From an uncultured bacterium (lineage in GTDB: Bacteria > Myxococcota_A > Bradymonadia > UBA7976 > VGTA01): 64,000 nt of DNA. The notes below the pieces were generated by a model. That model searched no databases. It was not told the DNA's origin and worked only from the letters and a program-made list of their open reading frames with translations. Positions 8,648 through 18,342 of this stretch are shown here, piece by piece. The stretch covers positions 62,001-126,000 of the forward strand of contig CALSSE010000012.1 in NCBI GenBank assembly GCA_943788935.1. Reading direction: 5' to 3'. Each line of letters starts with the position of its first letter. The stretch's first letter is position 1. A program made the position numbers and the translations under genes.

Positions 8648-9538
8648 ATGAACTCTAAAGCCTCCAATCACCTCCATGATTCAAGTGACTCAGCTCTAGA
8701 TCAACTGCTCGTGGGTCTCCTACAATACAAAGGTGATCGAGCGAGTTATAGACATAGCTGTGACCGCTTGATAGAGATCATAGACAGCGCGGGGAAGCAA
8801 GGGGTGAAGTTGCTCGTCACCCCTGAATGCTCTTGCTCTGAGTATACTTTTACCTCGAAAGACGAGGCTCTGAGCGTCAGTGAACAGATCGATGGTGAGC
8901 TCGCTGATCACATCAGTGGTTTAGCACAACATCATCAGATGTGGTGTGTCGTTGGTATGATAGAGCAGGCTTCGGACCACGAGTTATTTAACGCCGCATT
9001 TATCTTTTCAGCTGATGGGTCTCGATATTGTTATCGCAAGCGATTACTCTTTGATGCGGACCATATTTGGTCAGAGAGTGGAGACTTAAATCCCATCAAG
9101 CTCTCTACTGAACTTCAACTCAGTGAATACAATATTAACCCTCCTGTATCTGACCCTTTCCCTCCCTATCCTCTCTTCAATATATTTGGTTGGCGAGTCA
9201 CAGTCGGGATATGCATGGATCTTAATGACTCACGCTTTCTAAAATTTTGTGAAATCGCAGCGGTTGACCTCATCGCTTTTCCGACCAATTGGATCGATGA
9301 GGGTCATGATGTACTGTCCTATTGGGCCTACTTGATTCAAGACATGAAGCGGGCAACGCTCTTAGCTGCTAATAGTTATGGGGCCGATGGTGCGTTCACC
9401 CTCAGCGGACGTTCAGCGATCCTTCAAGCCTCTCCACCGACCCTCTATGGTGTAGCGCCGAGTGATGGAGATTATCTCATCACTTGCACTTTAGACTATA
9501 TTCTCCCCGAACTACCCCTTGACGAGGAGCTCACTTAA
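8648..9538 (+). CDS. Carbon-nitrogen hydrolase (nitrilase superfamily)
   Basis: 296 aa, cytoplasmic, no signal peptide. The Glu-Lys-Cys catalytic triad of the nitrilase superfamily is visible: Glu in LVTPECSCSEY, Lys in YRKRLLFD and Cys in VGICMDLND. The family hydrolyses C-N bonds of amides or nitriles (for example omega-amidase or carbamoylputrescine amidase types); the substrate cannot be read from the sequence. The stop codon directly abuts the ATG of the next gene, so the two are probably cotranscribed. The start at 8648 has a weak AGAGAG site upstream. Confidence 0.85.
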   Translation: MNSKASNHLHDSSDSALDQLLVGLLQYKGDRASYRHSCDRLIEIIDSAGKQGVKLLVTPECSCSEYTFTSKDEALSVSEQIDGELADHISGLAQHHQMWCVVGMIEQASDHELFNAAFIFSADGSRYCYRKRLLFDADHIWSESGDLNPIKLSTELQLSEYNINPPVSDPFPPYPLFNIFGWRVTVGICMDLNDSRFLKFCEIAAVDLIAFPTNWIDEGHDVLSYWAYLIQDMKRATLLAANSYGADGAFTLSGRSAILQASPPTLYGVAPSDGDYLITCTLDYILPELPLDEELT

Positions 9539-10306
9539 ATGACGAAAAGGATGCGTCGATCGATGGCCAAAAAAACCTATATAATACTCATTTTAATGAT
9601 CACCACCCTACTCGCCGTAGGGTGTAAGAGAGATCAAGAGGCTTCACTTACCCAAGATCGTCCAGCAGTGATTGAGAGCTCAGAGAGTTCACTTCAACAG
9701 GTTGCTTCTGCGTTGAATTTGAAGGCTTTTACCGCGGAAGAGAAGTTAACTCGTCTACTACAACGGTTGGCCAAGGATAACTCCGCGCAGCTCAGAGGGC
9801 TTGAGCATCGCTTAAAGACGAAGTCCTCGACCTTAAGAAAATTAAAGAAAATGCACCTTGAGGACCCCAAGGTGTCAGCTGCCTCATTAAAGATCAGTGA
9901 CACACTTCGGTATACTCTAGAGATTTCTGACGAGCCTAAAGGTCATTATGTGAAGGTGATTCAGCTTGTCTTTAAGACTTTGGAGACTGAAGGACATCAA
10001 GTCGTTAAGGTGAAGAATTATTGGCCAAGAGGTGACAACTACTCAGGAGTGAACGCCGTACTTTCAACCTCCAAAGGCTTTGAGTGGGAGCTACAATTTC
10101 ATACCCCTGCTTCTTATCGAGAGGCCAAGCAGAGCCATGAGATGTATGAGAAGTTACGAGCGACAGAGACACCGCTCCCAGATCGACAGAGTCTCTTTAC
10201 CGAAATGGCGAAACCTTGGGAGCAGATCGGTATACCAAGTGAAGTTCTCACTCCTATGAATCTCCACCCTAAAGAGGAAATTAAGAAGTGGGATGCCCCT
10301 CAATGA
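9539..10306 (+). CDS. Lipoprotein with RelA/SpoT synthetase-like domain
   Basis: 255 aa. A signal peptide ends in lipobox LLAVGC (Cys29). Residues about 85-190 follow the motif order of the RelA/SpoT nucleotidyltransferase fold: HRLKTKSSTLRKL (compare GRPKHIYSIYRKM), a SDTLRYTLEI strand with Asp121 and Arg124, GDNYSGVNAV with Tyr168, and WELQFHT with Glu184/Gln186. This resemblance is by eye and no family was confirmed. RelA/SpoT domains make (p)ppGpp or (p)ppApp in the cytosol, and an exported copy is known to me only as secreted toxins. The gene directly follows the nitrilase gene. Alternative: an unrelated alpha/beta domain with convergent motifs. Confidence 0.65.
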   Translation: MTKRMRRSMAKKTYIILILMITTLLAVGCKRDQEASLTQDRPAVIESSESSLQQVASALNLKAFTAEEKLTRLLQRLAKDNSAQLRGLEHRLKTKSSTLRKLKKMHLEDPKVSAASLKISDTLRYTLEISDEPKGHYVKVIQLVFKTLETEGHQVVKVKNYWPRGDNYSGVNAVLSTSKGFEWELQFHTPASYREAKQSHEMYEKLRATETPLPDRQSLFTEMAKPWEQIGIPSEVLTPMNLHPKEEIKKWDAPQ

Positions 10307-10323
10307 GGAGAGCTGAGCGAGAG

Positions 10324-10386
10324 ATCATTATAGGCTCCAAGCGCTCAGGTCGATAAAAATCACCTAGCGGCTTGAGCGTTAATGAT
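10324..10386. terminator. Nested inverted repeat between convergent genes
   Basis: Three nested complementary pairs share one centre near 10355: ATCATTA (10324-10330) with TAATGAT (10380-10386), CGCTCA (10342-10347) with TGAGCG (10373-10378), and an inner AGGT with ACCT. It lies between the converging lipoprotein gene and sdhB and can fold on either strand, fitting a bidirectional terminator. There is no long T-run, so the assignment is moderate. Confidence 0.45.
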
Positions 10387-10469
10387 TAACTTAACTTATA
10401 TCAGAGGGCTTGATCATCTTTAGATGACCCGCTCCGCAGAGGGACCTGAAGACTAGATGTATTCTTCTC

Positions 10470-11246
10470 TTACCCAATACTCGCTGAGATGAAGTCTCTG
10501 TTCATCCTAGCGATAAAGTCTAGACGTATCCCCTTTGGACAAGCGGCTTCGCATTCGCCATGATTAGTGCATCCTCCGAAGCCCTCGGACTCCATCTGAT
10601 TAACCATGTTGAGCGCTCGCTCTTTACGCTCCGCTTGACCCTGTGGTAACAGGCCTAGGTGAGTCACCTTAGCGGAAGTGAAGAGCATCGCTGAGGCATT
10701 AGGACAGGCCGCGACGCAGGCGCCACATCCGATGCAAGTCGCCGCGTCAAAGGCGAGATCAGCGTTCACCTTCGCCACTGGGGTCTCATTAGCATCGCGA
10801 GGACTCCCTGTGTTGACAGAGACATACCCACCAGCGGAGATGATCCGATCAAAAGAGGAGCGATCGACGAGGAGGTCTTTTAACACGGGGAAAGCGGTCG
10901 CCCGCCACGGCTCAATCCACAGTTCGGCTCCATCATGGTATTCTCTCATGTGGAGCTGACAGGTGGTAGTGCGGGCCTTCGGTCCATGAGGGACACCATT
11001 CACGACCATGCCACAGGATCCGCAGATCCCTTCTCGACAATCGTGATCGAAGGTAACGGGCTCTCTCCCCGACTCGCTCAGCTCTTCATTGAGCTGGTCA
11101 AGCATCTCTAGAAAAGAGCTATCAGGACTGACGTTTTCGACGATATACTTCTCAAAGTCACCGGCGCTCTTAGCGCTCTTCTGACGCCAAATATGAAGGG
11201 TGATCTTCATACCCTTCTTCAACTTGTTGTGTACAACTTGATTCAT
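10470..11246 (-). CDS. sdhB: Succinate dehydrogenase/fumarate reductase iron-sulfur subunit
   Basis: 258 aa. The N-terminal [2Fe-2S] ferredoxin domain shows [11 protein letters not shown] and a later Cys (TTTCQLH). The C-terminal domain has [12 protein letters not shown] and [13 protein letters not shown] for the [4Fe-4S] and [3Fe-4S] clusters. It passes electrons from the SdhA flavin to the membrane cytochrome b at the inner membrane. It ends the operon sdhC-sdhA-sdhB, 14 bp after sdhA. The chosen start gives 12 residues before MKITLHIW, and an internal start at 11210 is possible. Confidence 0.95.
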   Translation of the reverse strand: MNQVVHNKLKKGMKITLHIWRQKSAKSAGDFEKYIVENVSPDSSFLEMLDQLNEELSESGREPVTFDHDCREGICGSCGMVVNGVPHGPKARTTTCQLHMREYHDGAELWIEPWRATAFPVLKDLLVDRSSFDRIISAGGYVSVNTGSPRDANETPVAKVNADLAFDAATCIGCGACVAACPNASAMLFTSAKVTHLGLLPQGQAERKERALNMVNQMESEGFGGCTNHGECEAACPKGIRLDFIARMNRDFISASIG

Positions 11247-11260
11247 GGATCGACTCTTTC

Positions 11261-13201
11261 TTACTTGTAGCTTCGTTGAGTGAGTTTGACATACTCGAAA
11301 TCGAGCACTTCTTTATGCAGTGTAGGCGTCTCGCCGGCACCATTAAACTCCCACGCCGCGACATAAGCATAATTTTCGTCGTTGCGCTTAGCTTCTCCCT
11401 CTTCGGTTCGGTGCTCTTCACGGAAGTGACCGCCACAGCTCTCTTCCCGATCGAGTGCGTCGCGGACCATCAGTTCACCAAACTCAAGGAAGTCAGCGAC
11501 TCTCCCTGCTTTTTCAAGGCTCTGGTTGAGGGTGTCTCGATCACCGAGAACCCTAAGATTTTGCCAAAATTCATCGCGGAGATTTTGAATCTGACCGATC
11601 GCCTCGGTGAGACCCTCTCTGTTGCGCGCCATACCACAGTGATCCCAACAGATCTTACCGAGCTCGCGGTGGAAGGAGTCTGGGCTACGGTCTCCTTTGA
11701 TCGACATGAGTTTGTCGACTCGCTCATTAACGGCATTTTTGGCTTCTTTAGCGGCATCGCTGTCTGCGCTGACGTCAACACGCTTGATGTCAGCGCCCTC
11801 TGAGCCAAAGTAGTTTCCGATGGTAGAGGGGAGGACGAAGTAGCCGTCGGCGAGTCCTTGCATGAGCGCCGAGGCCCCTAATCGATTAGCGCCGTGGTCA
11901 GAGAAATTAGCCTCTCCAATTACGAATAGACCTGGAATATTACTCTGCAAGTTGTAGTCTACCCACAGGCCACCCATGGTGTAGTGAATCGCAGGGTAAA
12001 TACGCATTGGAGTCTTATATGGGCTCTCATCGGTGATCCGCTCATACATCTCAAAGAGATTGCCATAACGGGCGCTGATCGCGTCTTCACCTAAGCGATT
12101 GATAGCGTCCTTGAAGTCGAGGAATACTCCGAGGCGGTTACCCCCTACTTCAGGACCTACCCCACGGCCTTCATCACAGGCCTCCTTAGCGCTACGAGAA
12201 GCGATATCTCGTGGGACGAGGTTGCCGAAAGCGGGATATTTACGCTCAAGGTAGTAATCACGATCCGACTCAGGGATGCTAGAGGGGTCTTTTTGACAAT
12301 CCTCCTCGTTCTTGGGAACCCACACTCGACCATCATTACGTAGCGATTCTGACATGAGGGTCAGCTTACTTTGATGCTCGCCAGAGACGGGGATGCAAGT
12401 CGGGTGGATCTGAGTGTAGCAAGGATTAGCGAACAGAGCACCACGGCGGTGAGCGCGCCACGCTGCCATGACATTGCATCCCATGGCGTTGGTGGAGAGA
12501 TAGAAGACGTTCCCATAGCCTCCTGAGGCGAGAACGACCGCATCAGCCATATGAGTCTCGAGTTCGCCGGTCACCATATTGCGGACGATAATCCCTCGAG
12601 CCCGACCATCGACGACGATGAGGTCCATCATCTCGCTGCGGGTGTTCATCTCTACGGTTCCAGCGTTAATCTGTCGTTGTAGCGCTTGGTAAGCGCCTAG
12701 AAGTAGCTGCTGCCCGGTCTGTCCTCGAGCATAAAAAGTACGGCTCACTTGAGCGCCGCCGAAGGAGCGGTTATCAAGTAATCCACCGTAATCTCTAGCG
12801 AATGGGACACCTTGAGCGACCGCTTGATCGATGATATTTACGCTCACTTGAGCGAGTCGATAAACATTTCGCTCTCGAGAGCGAAAATCCCCACCTTTTA
12901 CGGTGTCATAGAAAAGACGATAAACCGAGTCTCCATCACCTTGATAGTTTTTTGCTGCATTGATACCGCCTTGAGCAGCGATACTGTGTGCGCGGCGAGG
13001 ACTGTCTTGGTAACAGAACGCTTTAACGTTGTAGCCGAGCTCTGCCATAGTCGCCGAGGCAGAAGCTCCAGCGAGTCCTGTACCGACCACCAATACGCTG
13101 AATTTACGTTTATTGGCGGGGTTGACTAGCTTCATATCAAAACGATGACGATCCCAAGCGGTCTCGATTGGGCCGGATGGTGCATTAGATCTTAGCTCCA
13201 C
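11261..13201 (-). CDS. sdhA: Succinate dehydrogenase/fumarate reductase flavoprotein subunit
   Basis: 646 aa. A GTG start at 13201 is supported by a strong AAGGAGG site five bases upstream. An FAD-binding [10 protein letters not shown] dinucleotide motif lies near residue 40. The [15 protein letters not shown] motif contains the His that binds FAD covalently in this family. Substrate-site segments ([20 protein letters not shown]) are present. It oxidises succinate to fumarate in the TCA cycle or runs in reverse. The length and the single cytochrome partner match the SdhCAB type found in Bacteroidota and deltaproteobacterial lineages. Confidence 0.95.
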   Translation of the reverse strand: MELRSNAPSGPIETAWDRHRFDMKLVNPANKRKFSVLVVGTGLAGASASATMAELGYNVKAFCYQDSPRRAHSIAAQGGINAAKNYQGDGDSVYRLFYDTVKGGDFRSRERNVYRLAQVSVNIIDQAVAQGVPFARDYGGLLDNRSFGGAQVSRTFYARGQTGQQLLLGAYQALQRQINAGTVEMNTRSEMMDLIVVDGRARGIIVRNMVTGELETHMADAVVLASGGYGNVFYLSTNAMGCNVMAAWRAHRRGALFANPCYTQIHPTCIPVSGEHQSKLTLMSESLRNDGRVWVPKNEEDCQKDPSSIPESDRDYYLERKYPAFGNLVPRDIASRSAKEACDEGRGVGPEVGGNRLGVFLDFKDAINRLGEDAISARYGNLFEMYERITDESPYKTPMRIYPAIHYTMGGLWVDYNLQSNIPGLFVIGEANFSDHGANRLGASALMQGLADGYFVLPSTIGNYFGSEGADIKRVDVSADSDAAKEAKNAVNERVDKLMSIKGDRSPDSFHRELGKICWDHCGMARNREGLTEAIGQIQNLRDEFWQNLRVLGDRDTLNQSLEKAGRVADFLEFGELMVRDALDREESCGGHFREEHRTEEGEAKRNDENYAYVAAWEFNGAGETPTLHKEVLDFEYVKLTQRSYK

Positions 13202-13211
13202 GATAACCTCC

Positions 13212-13883
13212 TTAGGTGTTGCTGAGCAGCCCAGCGAGGACTGCTACGGGAATGGATATATTACCCACAGTGATCAGTAAAGAGACACTCGTCGCGACCT
13301 TTCGTCGCGTGTCGTTATACTTATCATGATTTAGGCCGAGGGTCTGCATGAGGCTCCAAACACCATGGTATAAGTGGAGGCCTAGGCAGACTTGAGCAAT
13401 GATATAGAACCCAGCGATTGCGGGGTTAGAGAACCCAGTGACGACGTTATTGAAGACCTTACCGTGGACAATCTCATAGCCTGAGACAGGTGCACCGACG
13501 GTGAGGTGTAGTAAGTGGTAAATGATAAAGAGGAGCACGATGACGCCGCCCCATCTCATGGTTCTAGCTGCATAGGTTGTCGCTCGGCTGACCTGTTTAG
13601 CATAGCCACGGGGGCGAGCAGCTTTATTTTGTTTCCAAAGAGAAAAAGCCGACCAGAAGTGTGCAAATACTGCTGTAATTAGCACGATTCTAGCTCCCCA
13701 CAATACCGCGGGCATGGAGTGGAGGAACTCGGCGTAAGCGTCGAGTTTATCTGCGCCTAAGAAAATCTGTAAGTTACCAGCCATGTGTCCTATTACAAAG
13801 CCGATCAAAATTACACCGGAGATGGCCATCACCACCTTTTTACCGAGTGTTGTCTGATAGAAGCTGAGCTGTTGTGCGCTCAT
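13212..13883 (-). CDS. sdhC: Succinate dehydrogenase cytochrome b558-type subunit
   Basis: 223 aa with five predicted transmembrane helices and conserved His residues within them ([26 protein letters not shown]), suitable for two b hemes. This is the single-subunit b558-type membrane anchor that exchanges electrons with quinone and replaces the SdhC/SdhD pair. GGAGG lies just upstream of the ATG. First gene of the sdhCAB operon, 10 bp from sdhA. Confidence 0.93.
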   Translation of the reverse strand: MSAQQLSFYQTTLGKKVVMAISGVILIGFVIGHMAGNLQIFLGADKLDAYAEFLHSMPAVLWGARIVLITAVFAHFWSAFSLWKQNKAARPRGYAKQVSRATTYAARTMRWGGVIVLLFIIYHLLHLTVGAPVSGYEIVHGKVFNNVVTGFSNPAIAGFYIIAQVCLGLHLYHGVWSLMQTLGLNHDKYNDTRRKVATSVSLLITVGNISIPVAVLAGLLSNT

Positions 13884-14359
13884 TCATCCTCCAATATAAG
13901 TTATTACCTCAAACGAGTGGTCGTCTAAGAGAGTGTGTATGGTTGAGAAGAAACCTCTCTGCTCTCAAGCTACGATCCGATATCTAAGGTAAAAACACAC
14001 AAAACTGTACTCTATACAATGAAGATAGAGAGCCCGTTGATGTGGGAACAACTCTACATATCAGCCCTTCAGCGCTAAGAGAGGCCTCTGTCCTTAATAA
14101 TTATGATGTCGTCTTACATACCAAGATCACTTCACCGCTGACAACTTATATTTGACTTGGGGTATATTTCGATCCCCATTGGCCGTGATTGGTATCCAAG
14201 TTCGGTGGTTTGGATGTTAAGAGAAAAGGCCGTTGTATTTCCCTCTTGTTTAGCTAGGCATAATCGGCATAAATAACCTCTGTTTTAGCGATCTCAGGTC
14301 TTGGTGAGCTTTATTCACCGAGAGTGTGTGATCAACACCCACTAGATTAGGAGTATTAT
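13884..14359. other. Divergent intergenic region, sdhC to PHA-type gene
   Basis: 476 bp without a credible gene. It must hold the promoters for the sdh operon (minus) and the small plus-strand gene. A 9-bp hairpin with one G-T pair (TCTTGGTGA at 14299-14307 with TCACCGAGA at 14315-14323) lies in the leader of the plus-strand gene, and a TGGGG/CCCCA inverted repeat lies near 14157-14178. I could not pick a convincing -35/-10 pair. Confidence 0.4.
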
Positions 14360-14638
14360 ATGTCTACTATTCAAGTCGTAGAATCTCATCAAAAGTCTAC
14401 TGATGAGATTAAATCAGGTCTGAGTCAATTTGAGGAAATGTTCTCCAAGTATGGCGTTAAAATGGTTTGGAATGAAGGGGAGGCTACGCTCACAGGTCCA
14501 GTTACGGGATCGATCTCGATCACAGCCACCGAGCTAAAAGTTGTGATCAAATTGGGGATGATGGCTAAAATGGTCGGGATCGACCCTACTCGCTTGGAGT
14601 CTTCGATCCGAAAGCGGCTTCGTGTAGCCTTAGGATAG
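14360..14638 (+). CDS. Polyhydroxyalkanoate-system family small protein (PHA_gran_rgn type)
   Basis: 92 aa, cytoplasmic. The pattern of a short alpha-helical start, a strand pair around VKMVWNEGEATLTG, ITATELKVVIKLGMM, and a C-terminal helix ending ESSIRKRLRVALG fits the small family annotated as putative polyhydroxyalkanoic acid system protein (Pfam PHA_gran_rgn). A clear TTAGGAG site precedes the ATG. No PHA synthase or phasin gene is nearby, so a role in PHA granules is only a family-based guess. Confidence 0.65.
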   Translation: MSTIQVVESHQKSTDEIKSGLSQFEEMFSKYGVKMVWNEGEATLTGPVTGSISITATELKVVIKLGMMAKMVGIDPTRLESSIRKRLRVALG

Positions 14639-14661
14639 AGTCGCTCGATTCATTTCATCAA

Positions 14662-15690
14662 TCATGGTGATAGATCAGGCCGTTCACCACGAAGCGGCTG
14701 AAACTTACTTTTAGATGGGCTTGATTCACTACTTGGAGGTTCAGATAAGGGCTGATCATTAGCGCGGATTGACTCTCGCTTATGTATGTCCCTCGCGACT
14801 CTAAACCCTAGATTAAAGAGTCGTGCGCCGGGTGATCGATGACCACGTCTAGCGATTCGGGGTAAGTCGAGCTCATCGAAGGCTCCTCCTCCACGATACA
14901 CGCGGTCTTGTGCGTCCCAAGTGAGCCCGTCTCTATGTATCCATGCCTCTGAGGTGATCGGCGCGCCTTCATAGTTTGGGTGCCACTCATCCATCACCCA
15001 CTCCCAGACATTTCCGACGAGGTCACAGACTCCTTGCTTAGAGCTTCCTAGAGTCCTCTGACAGACGGGAGATGTTCGCTCATGGCCACATCCAGCGCCT
15101 CTCACAAAATCAGAGAGAATCGCATATTTGCATGAGGCTGGTTGGTCTCCCCAAGGGTAAATAAGTCGTATACCAGCGCCCCCTTGGGCAGCAAAGCTCC
15201 ACTCTACCTCGCTTGGTAGCCTCCCTCCGACCCATAGCGCAAATGTTCTCGCTTGATGCCAAGATACGCAGTTTAGGGGATGGTCTGCCCTCCCCACACG
15301 ATCCCAGTTGCAGAGTCGATCATCTCCCCAATCAGAAGACTTCAGGCCGTCGGTAGAGCATACTCCTTGGGCGACACATTGCGCATATTGGAGCACGGTG
15401 ACCTCGGTTTTACTGATCTCAAACGGAGTGACCTGTGCCTGATGTTGAGGATGTTCGCTCTCATAGCCCTCATCTGGTAGAGAGCCGATCACTATCGGCC
15501 CACCAGAGAGCTTTATCCATTGGGGAGAAGGGCTACTCTTGATCTCCGGTTCAAGGAGGGCTTTCTTCGGTTGAATGGCTTTCTTCGGTTGAATGTCGCT
15601 TGGACTGATGCGCTGAGAATTGATGAGATAATCCTCTTTTAATAGACTTCTCTTGGCGGAAATGTCCTGTGTTGGACTGTTCCTGTCCAC
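14662..15690 (-). CDS. SUMF1/FGE-sulfatase domain protein
   Basis: 342 aa with a GTG start. A polar N-terminus of about 60 residues (with a doubled IQPKKA) is followed by a formylglycine-generating-enzyme-type domain: FEISKTEVTVLQYAQC, HPLNCVSWHQARTFALWVG, GRLPSEVEWSFAAQGG, YPWGD, GVCDLVGNVWEWVMDEW, RVYRGGGAF and LGFRVAR. Many bacterial proteins with this domain are not true formylglycine generators; the paired active Cys of real FGE cannot be confirmed. There is no signal peptide. The reading frame is open for 19 codons upstream of the GTG and overlaps the end of the kinase-like gene, raising the possibility that the two were once one protein. Confidence 0.85.
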   Translation of the reverse strand: MDRNSPTQDISAKRSLLKEDYLINSQRISPSDIQPKKAIQPKKALLEPEIKSSPSPQWIKLSGGPIVIGSLPDEGYESEHPQHQAQVTPFEISKTEVTVLQYAQCVAQGVCSTDGLKSSDWGDDRLCNWDRVGRADHPLNCVSWHQARTFALWVGGRLPSEVEWSFAAQGGAGIRLIYPWGDQPASCKYAILSDFVRGAGCGHERTSPVCQRTLGSSKQGVCDLVGNVWEWVMDEWHPNYEGAPITSEAWIHRDGLTWDAQDRVYRGGGAFDELDLPRIARRGHRSPGARLFNLGFRVARDIHKRESIRANDQPLSEPPSSESSPSKSKFQPLRGERPDLSP

Positions 15691-15709
15691 CGGCGTGACT
15701 GTAGATGAG

Positions 15710-17002
15710 CTAGAGTGAAGGGGGAGAGCGCTGCTCCGTATCCTTGGCTAAGAACAAGTATCCTCCGATCCAAAGGAGGGACACTAATAATAAAAGGGCG
15801 ATCCACAGGCGATATCTCTTGAACAATTCCCCCTCTATGACTACCCCAACGATCACCTCATCGCTATCCGAGATAGAAGAGGATGGAGAGGTCCCTAGTT
15901 GTTCTGCTGCGATAGAACCGAGCGCTCTGGTAGTGGCGAGGGTGTAGAACTCATCAGAAGATGAGGGTTGCGCTGACTTTTCCTCTGTAGACTGTTGTTC
16001 AACGATGGCGAGGGATCGATTTTCTGGGGAGTCATTAACCTCAGCGGAGTGTTTATCAAGAGGGCTCTGTCTCTCCTCTTGACGCATGATTTGCGCTGTT
16101 GATTCAGGAATGAACGAAGGTGATGTAGATTGAATAGAGTCTGTAGGGTACTTGGCTTCTAACGGTTCAAGCGGAGGGAGCGCCTGAAGAGCGATGAGGG
16201 CTTCTCGTGCACTCTGATAACGAGCGCTCGCTCTAAAGGCAGTGAGCTGCGTTAAGAAAGCTGCCACTTCGGGTGGGCAGGGTAAGTCATGGGTAAAGAG
16301 ACGATCTGATTGTAGCCTCTCATCTACCCTAGAGATCTCCAAGCCGGTCATCGCTGACAAGGTGCTCATCCCGACAGAGTAGAGATCGCTGCTCATTCCA
16401 TAACGGCCTCTGAGGAGCTCAGGAGGTCTCTCTCCACTCAGCGCTTCGGCATCGCTCATGCGATCGCTTTTACTGAGCTCAATCATTGTTGTAGAGACAG
16501 GATGGAGGAAGAGCAAACCGCCATTTCGTGAGCGCCAGATATGATCAGGGCAGAGGTTTAAATGTAATAAGGGATCGCCCGATTGGAAATCACGCTCAGC
16601 GTGTATAAGCTCGAGAGCGCAGAGACATTCTTCTGTCAAACTGATACCTTGATAAAGACTGAGGGGCTCAGCGAGCGAAGAGAGAGGAGCGCCTTCTACT
16701 TTGCCTTCTACCCAGCAGAGGATATCCCCTTCCCAAAAGACGTCAAACGAGGAAGGTCGAGCGACGAGTACTCGTCGCCAACGATCTAATTCTCTAATGA
16801 TCGACCGTCGCTCCCTCTGTTGTCCTGATGTAGAGAGCTGAGAGAGCTGGGGGAGCCCATAAACATAGAGATAACATTCTCCTCTTGGACCACGCGCCCA
16901 CCAACATCTCTGTCGATTAGGGACCCGGTGTAGGAGCTTATATTCCCCGTTTACTCCAAGGATGTCTTGAGGGCTGAAGTGGGTAGGGTTAGTCTTTTGC
17001 AT
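15710..17002 (-). CDS. Degenerate Ser/Thr protein kinase-like membrane protein (pseudokinase)
   Basis: 430 aa from the ATG at 17002 (a TTG at 17008 is possible). Kinase-fold landmarks are recognisable but the catalytic residues are gone: the N-lobe lacks a Gly-rich loop and VAIK Lys, the HRD loop reads HLNLCPDH, and the DFG position reads LHPVS. The C-lobe segment SSDLYSVGMSTLSAMTG is normal. A Ser/Gln/Glu-rich linker leads to one transmembrane helix near residues 395-415 (LWIALLLLVSLLWIGGYLFL), so the kinase-like domain should be cytoplasmic. Likely a scaffold or sensor. Its neighbour encodes an FGE-type domain, a module often fused C-terminally to such kinases. Confidence 0.75.
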   Translation of the reverse strand: MQKTNPTHFSPQDILGVNGEYKLLHRVPNRQRCWWARGPRGECYLYVYGLPQLSQLSTSGQQRERRSIIRELDRWRRVLVARPSSFDVFWEGDILCWVEGKVEGAPLSSLAEPLSLYQGISLTEECLCALELIHAERDFQSGDPLLHLNLCPDHIWRSRNGGLLFLHPVSTTMIELSKSDRMSDAEALSGERPPELLRGRYGMSSDLYSVGMSTLSAMTGLEISRVDERLQSDRLFTHDLPCPPEVAAFLTQLTAFRASARYQSAREALIALQALPPLEPLEAKYPTDSIQSTSPSFIPESTAQIMRQEERQSPLDKHSAEVNDSPENRSLAIVEQQSTEEKSAQPSSSDEFYTLATTRALGSIAAEQLGTSPSSSISDSDEVIVGVVIEGELFKRYRLWIALLLLVSLLWIGGYLFLAKDTEQRSPPSL

Positions 17003-17049
17003 ATGCAACTCGGCGAGGCATTAGCTGAAGAGGCTAAGCCGCTATAGAA

Positions 17050-18342
17050 CTATTGAGGAGATTGTCGTGCACTTCGATGATATATAATGACGGCGATACT
17101 GTACATAGCTAGAAATGACCATGAGATCATCCGCCGACCACCCCGAAAGACCAACGTTACGCTTTGAAAGATGAAGAGAGCTTGTAATATACCAATGTAA
17201 ACACGATCTTTTTCCACTTTTAGATCACTCAAACGCCACAATCGTCGTGCTTGATATAAGATAAAATAGAAGAGGATAGAGGCGGTTGGAATTCCTAGAG
17301 TGGCTAACGAGCCTAGGTAATTGTTATGACTCGCTCGCCCATGTCCTTTATCTAGACTGATGACCTCTCCGAGTTTGTCGAATTGGCCAAATCCAATACC
17401 GAAGAAAGGGTATTTAAAGATCGCTTGCAGACCATTTAGGAGTATAGATTGACGATCGGTGACCGAGCCATCTTTTAAGTCCCAGCGATTAAAGAAGTAA
17501 TCTAAACGATCTGGGTATGCGATAAGAATCAGCTGCAAGATAATCAGCGATAAGAATCCAATGGTAAAGATCCTCTTCCATTGGGTACGAAATGACCAAA
17601 GTATAGTGAGGACGAAAGCGAGTTGAGCGCCACGAGACACTGTAAGAATGAGCGCTGTACATATGACCAAGCCTGCTAATAACAGGGCTAACCTTAGCGC
17701 TGGTTTAAAGAGGGAAGAGGAGCTCAGCAATATCGCAATCAAGGCTCCTGGACCGATGAGTCCACCAAAAATATTTGGTTGGCCAGGGAGACCTTGCAGT
17801 CGGAGGCTTTCATTAAAAAAGAACAAGGCGATGATCACGTGAACGCAGACAACAAGCAGAGTACACCAAACAAATACGTGTATCTGCCTTCGCTCTCGAA
17901 TGAGATCTGTCAGCGCAAAATAGCCGAGTAAATATGAGCAATGACGGATATATTGTCCGGTTTCGAGGTGAGGGGTTGGTCCCTGTTGCCAGCTGAGCCC
18001 AACACCGATCAGGTAGATGATGAGCAACGGCCATTTTTCAGCGGTTTGTAAGGGGGATCTCCCATTAAAGCGCCATAGCAACCAATAGAAGAGGAGCAAC
18101 GCGAGGACAAAATCTCCATAGCCTACTTTGGCGAACCCTAAGTCAACAAATAGGTCATCAAAGTGAATACCGATGGTGAAGAAGATCAACCACAGATCTC
18201 GTATTTGAGTCAGGACCACCAGCCCAATAACCATGAGTGCGATGAAGACCAGCGGCTTGGGTTGATAACTTGATAGCCACCCTATACATATACTACCAAG
18301 GATAGCGGCTATGGTGATCGATATCGTAGAGGACAGCTTCAC
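17050..18342 (-). CDS. O-antigen ligase/polymerase-like membrane protein
   Basis: 430 aa with about eleven hydrophobic segments. A large loop before the last helices contains SRGAQLAF, FGIGFGQFDKLG and RASHNNYLGSLATLGI, the pattern of the Wzy_C/O-antigen ligase family (Arg and His in the periplasmic loop). It would join or polymerise polysaccharide on undecaprenyl carriers at the periplasmic face. The GTG start overlaps the stop of the preceding gene (GTGA). No other polysaccharide genes are adjacent. Confidence 0.8.
   Translation of the reverse strand: MKLSSTISITIAAILGSICIGWLSSYQPKPLVFIALMVIGLVVLTQIRDLWLIFFTIGIHFDDLFVDLGFAKVGYGDFVLALLLFYWLLWRFNGRSPLQTAEKWPLLIIYLIGVGLSWQQGPTPHLETGQYIRHCSYLLGYFALTDLIRERRQIHVFVWCTLLVVCVHVIIALFFFNESLRLQGLPGQPNIFGGLIGPGALIAILLSSSSLFKPALRLALLLAGLVICTALILTVSRGAQLAFVLTILWSFRTQWKRIFTIGFLSLIILQLILIAYPDRLDYFFNRWDLKDGSVTDRQSILLNGLQAIFKYPFFGIGFGQFDKLGEVISLDKGHGRASHNNYLGSLATLGIPTASILFYFILYQARRLWRLSDLKVEKDRVYIGILQALFIFQSVTLVFRGGRRMISWSFLAMYSIAVIIYHRSARQSPQ

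Noticed and set aside
11276..11803. Plus-strand 175-codon frame
   Set aside because: Antisense to sdhA, which is intact and highly conserved.
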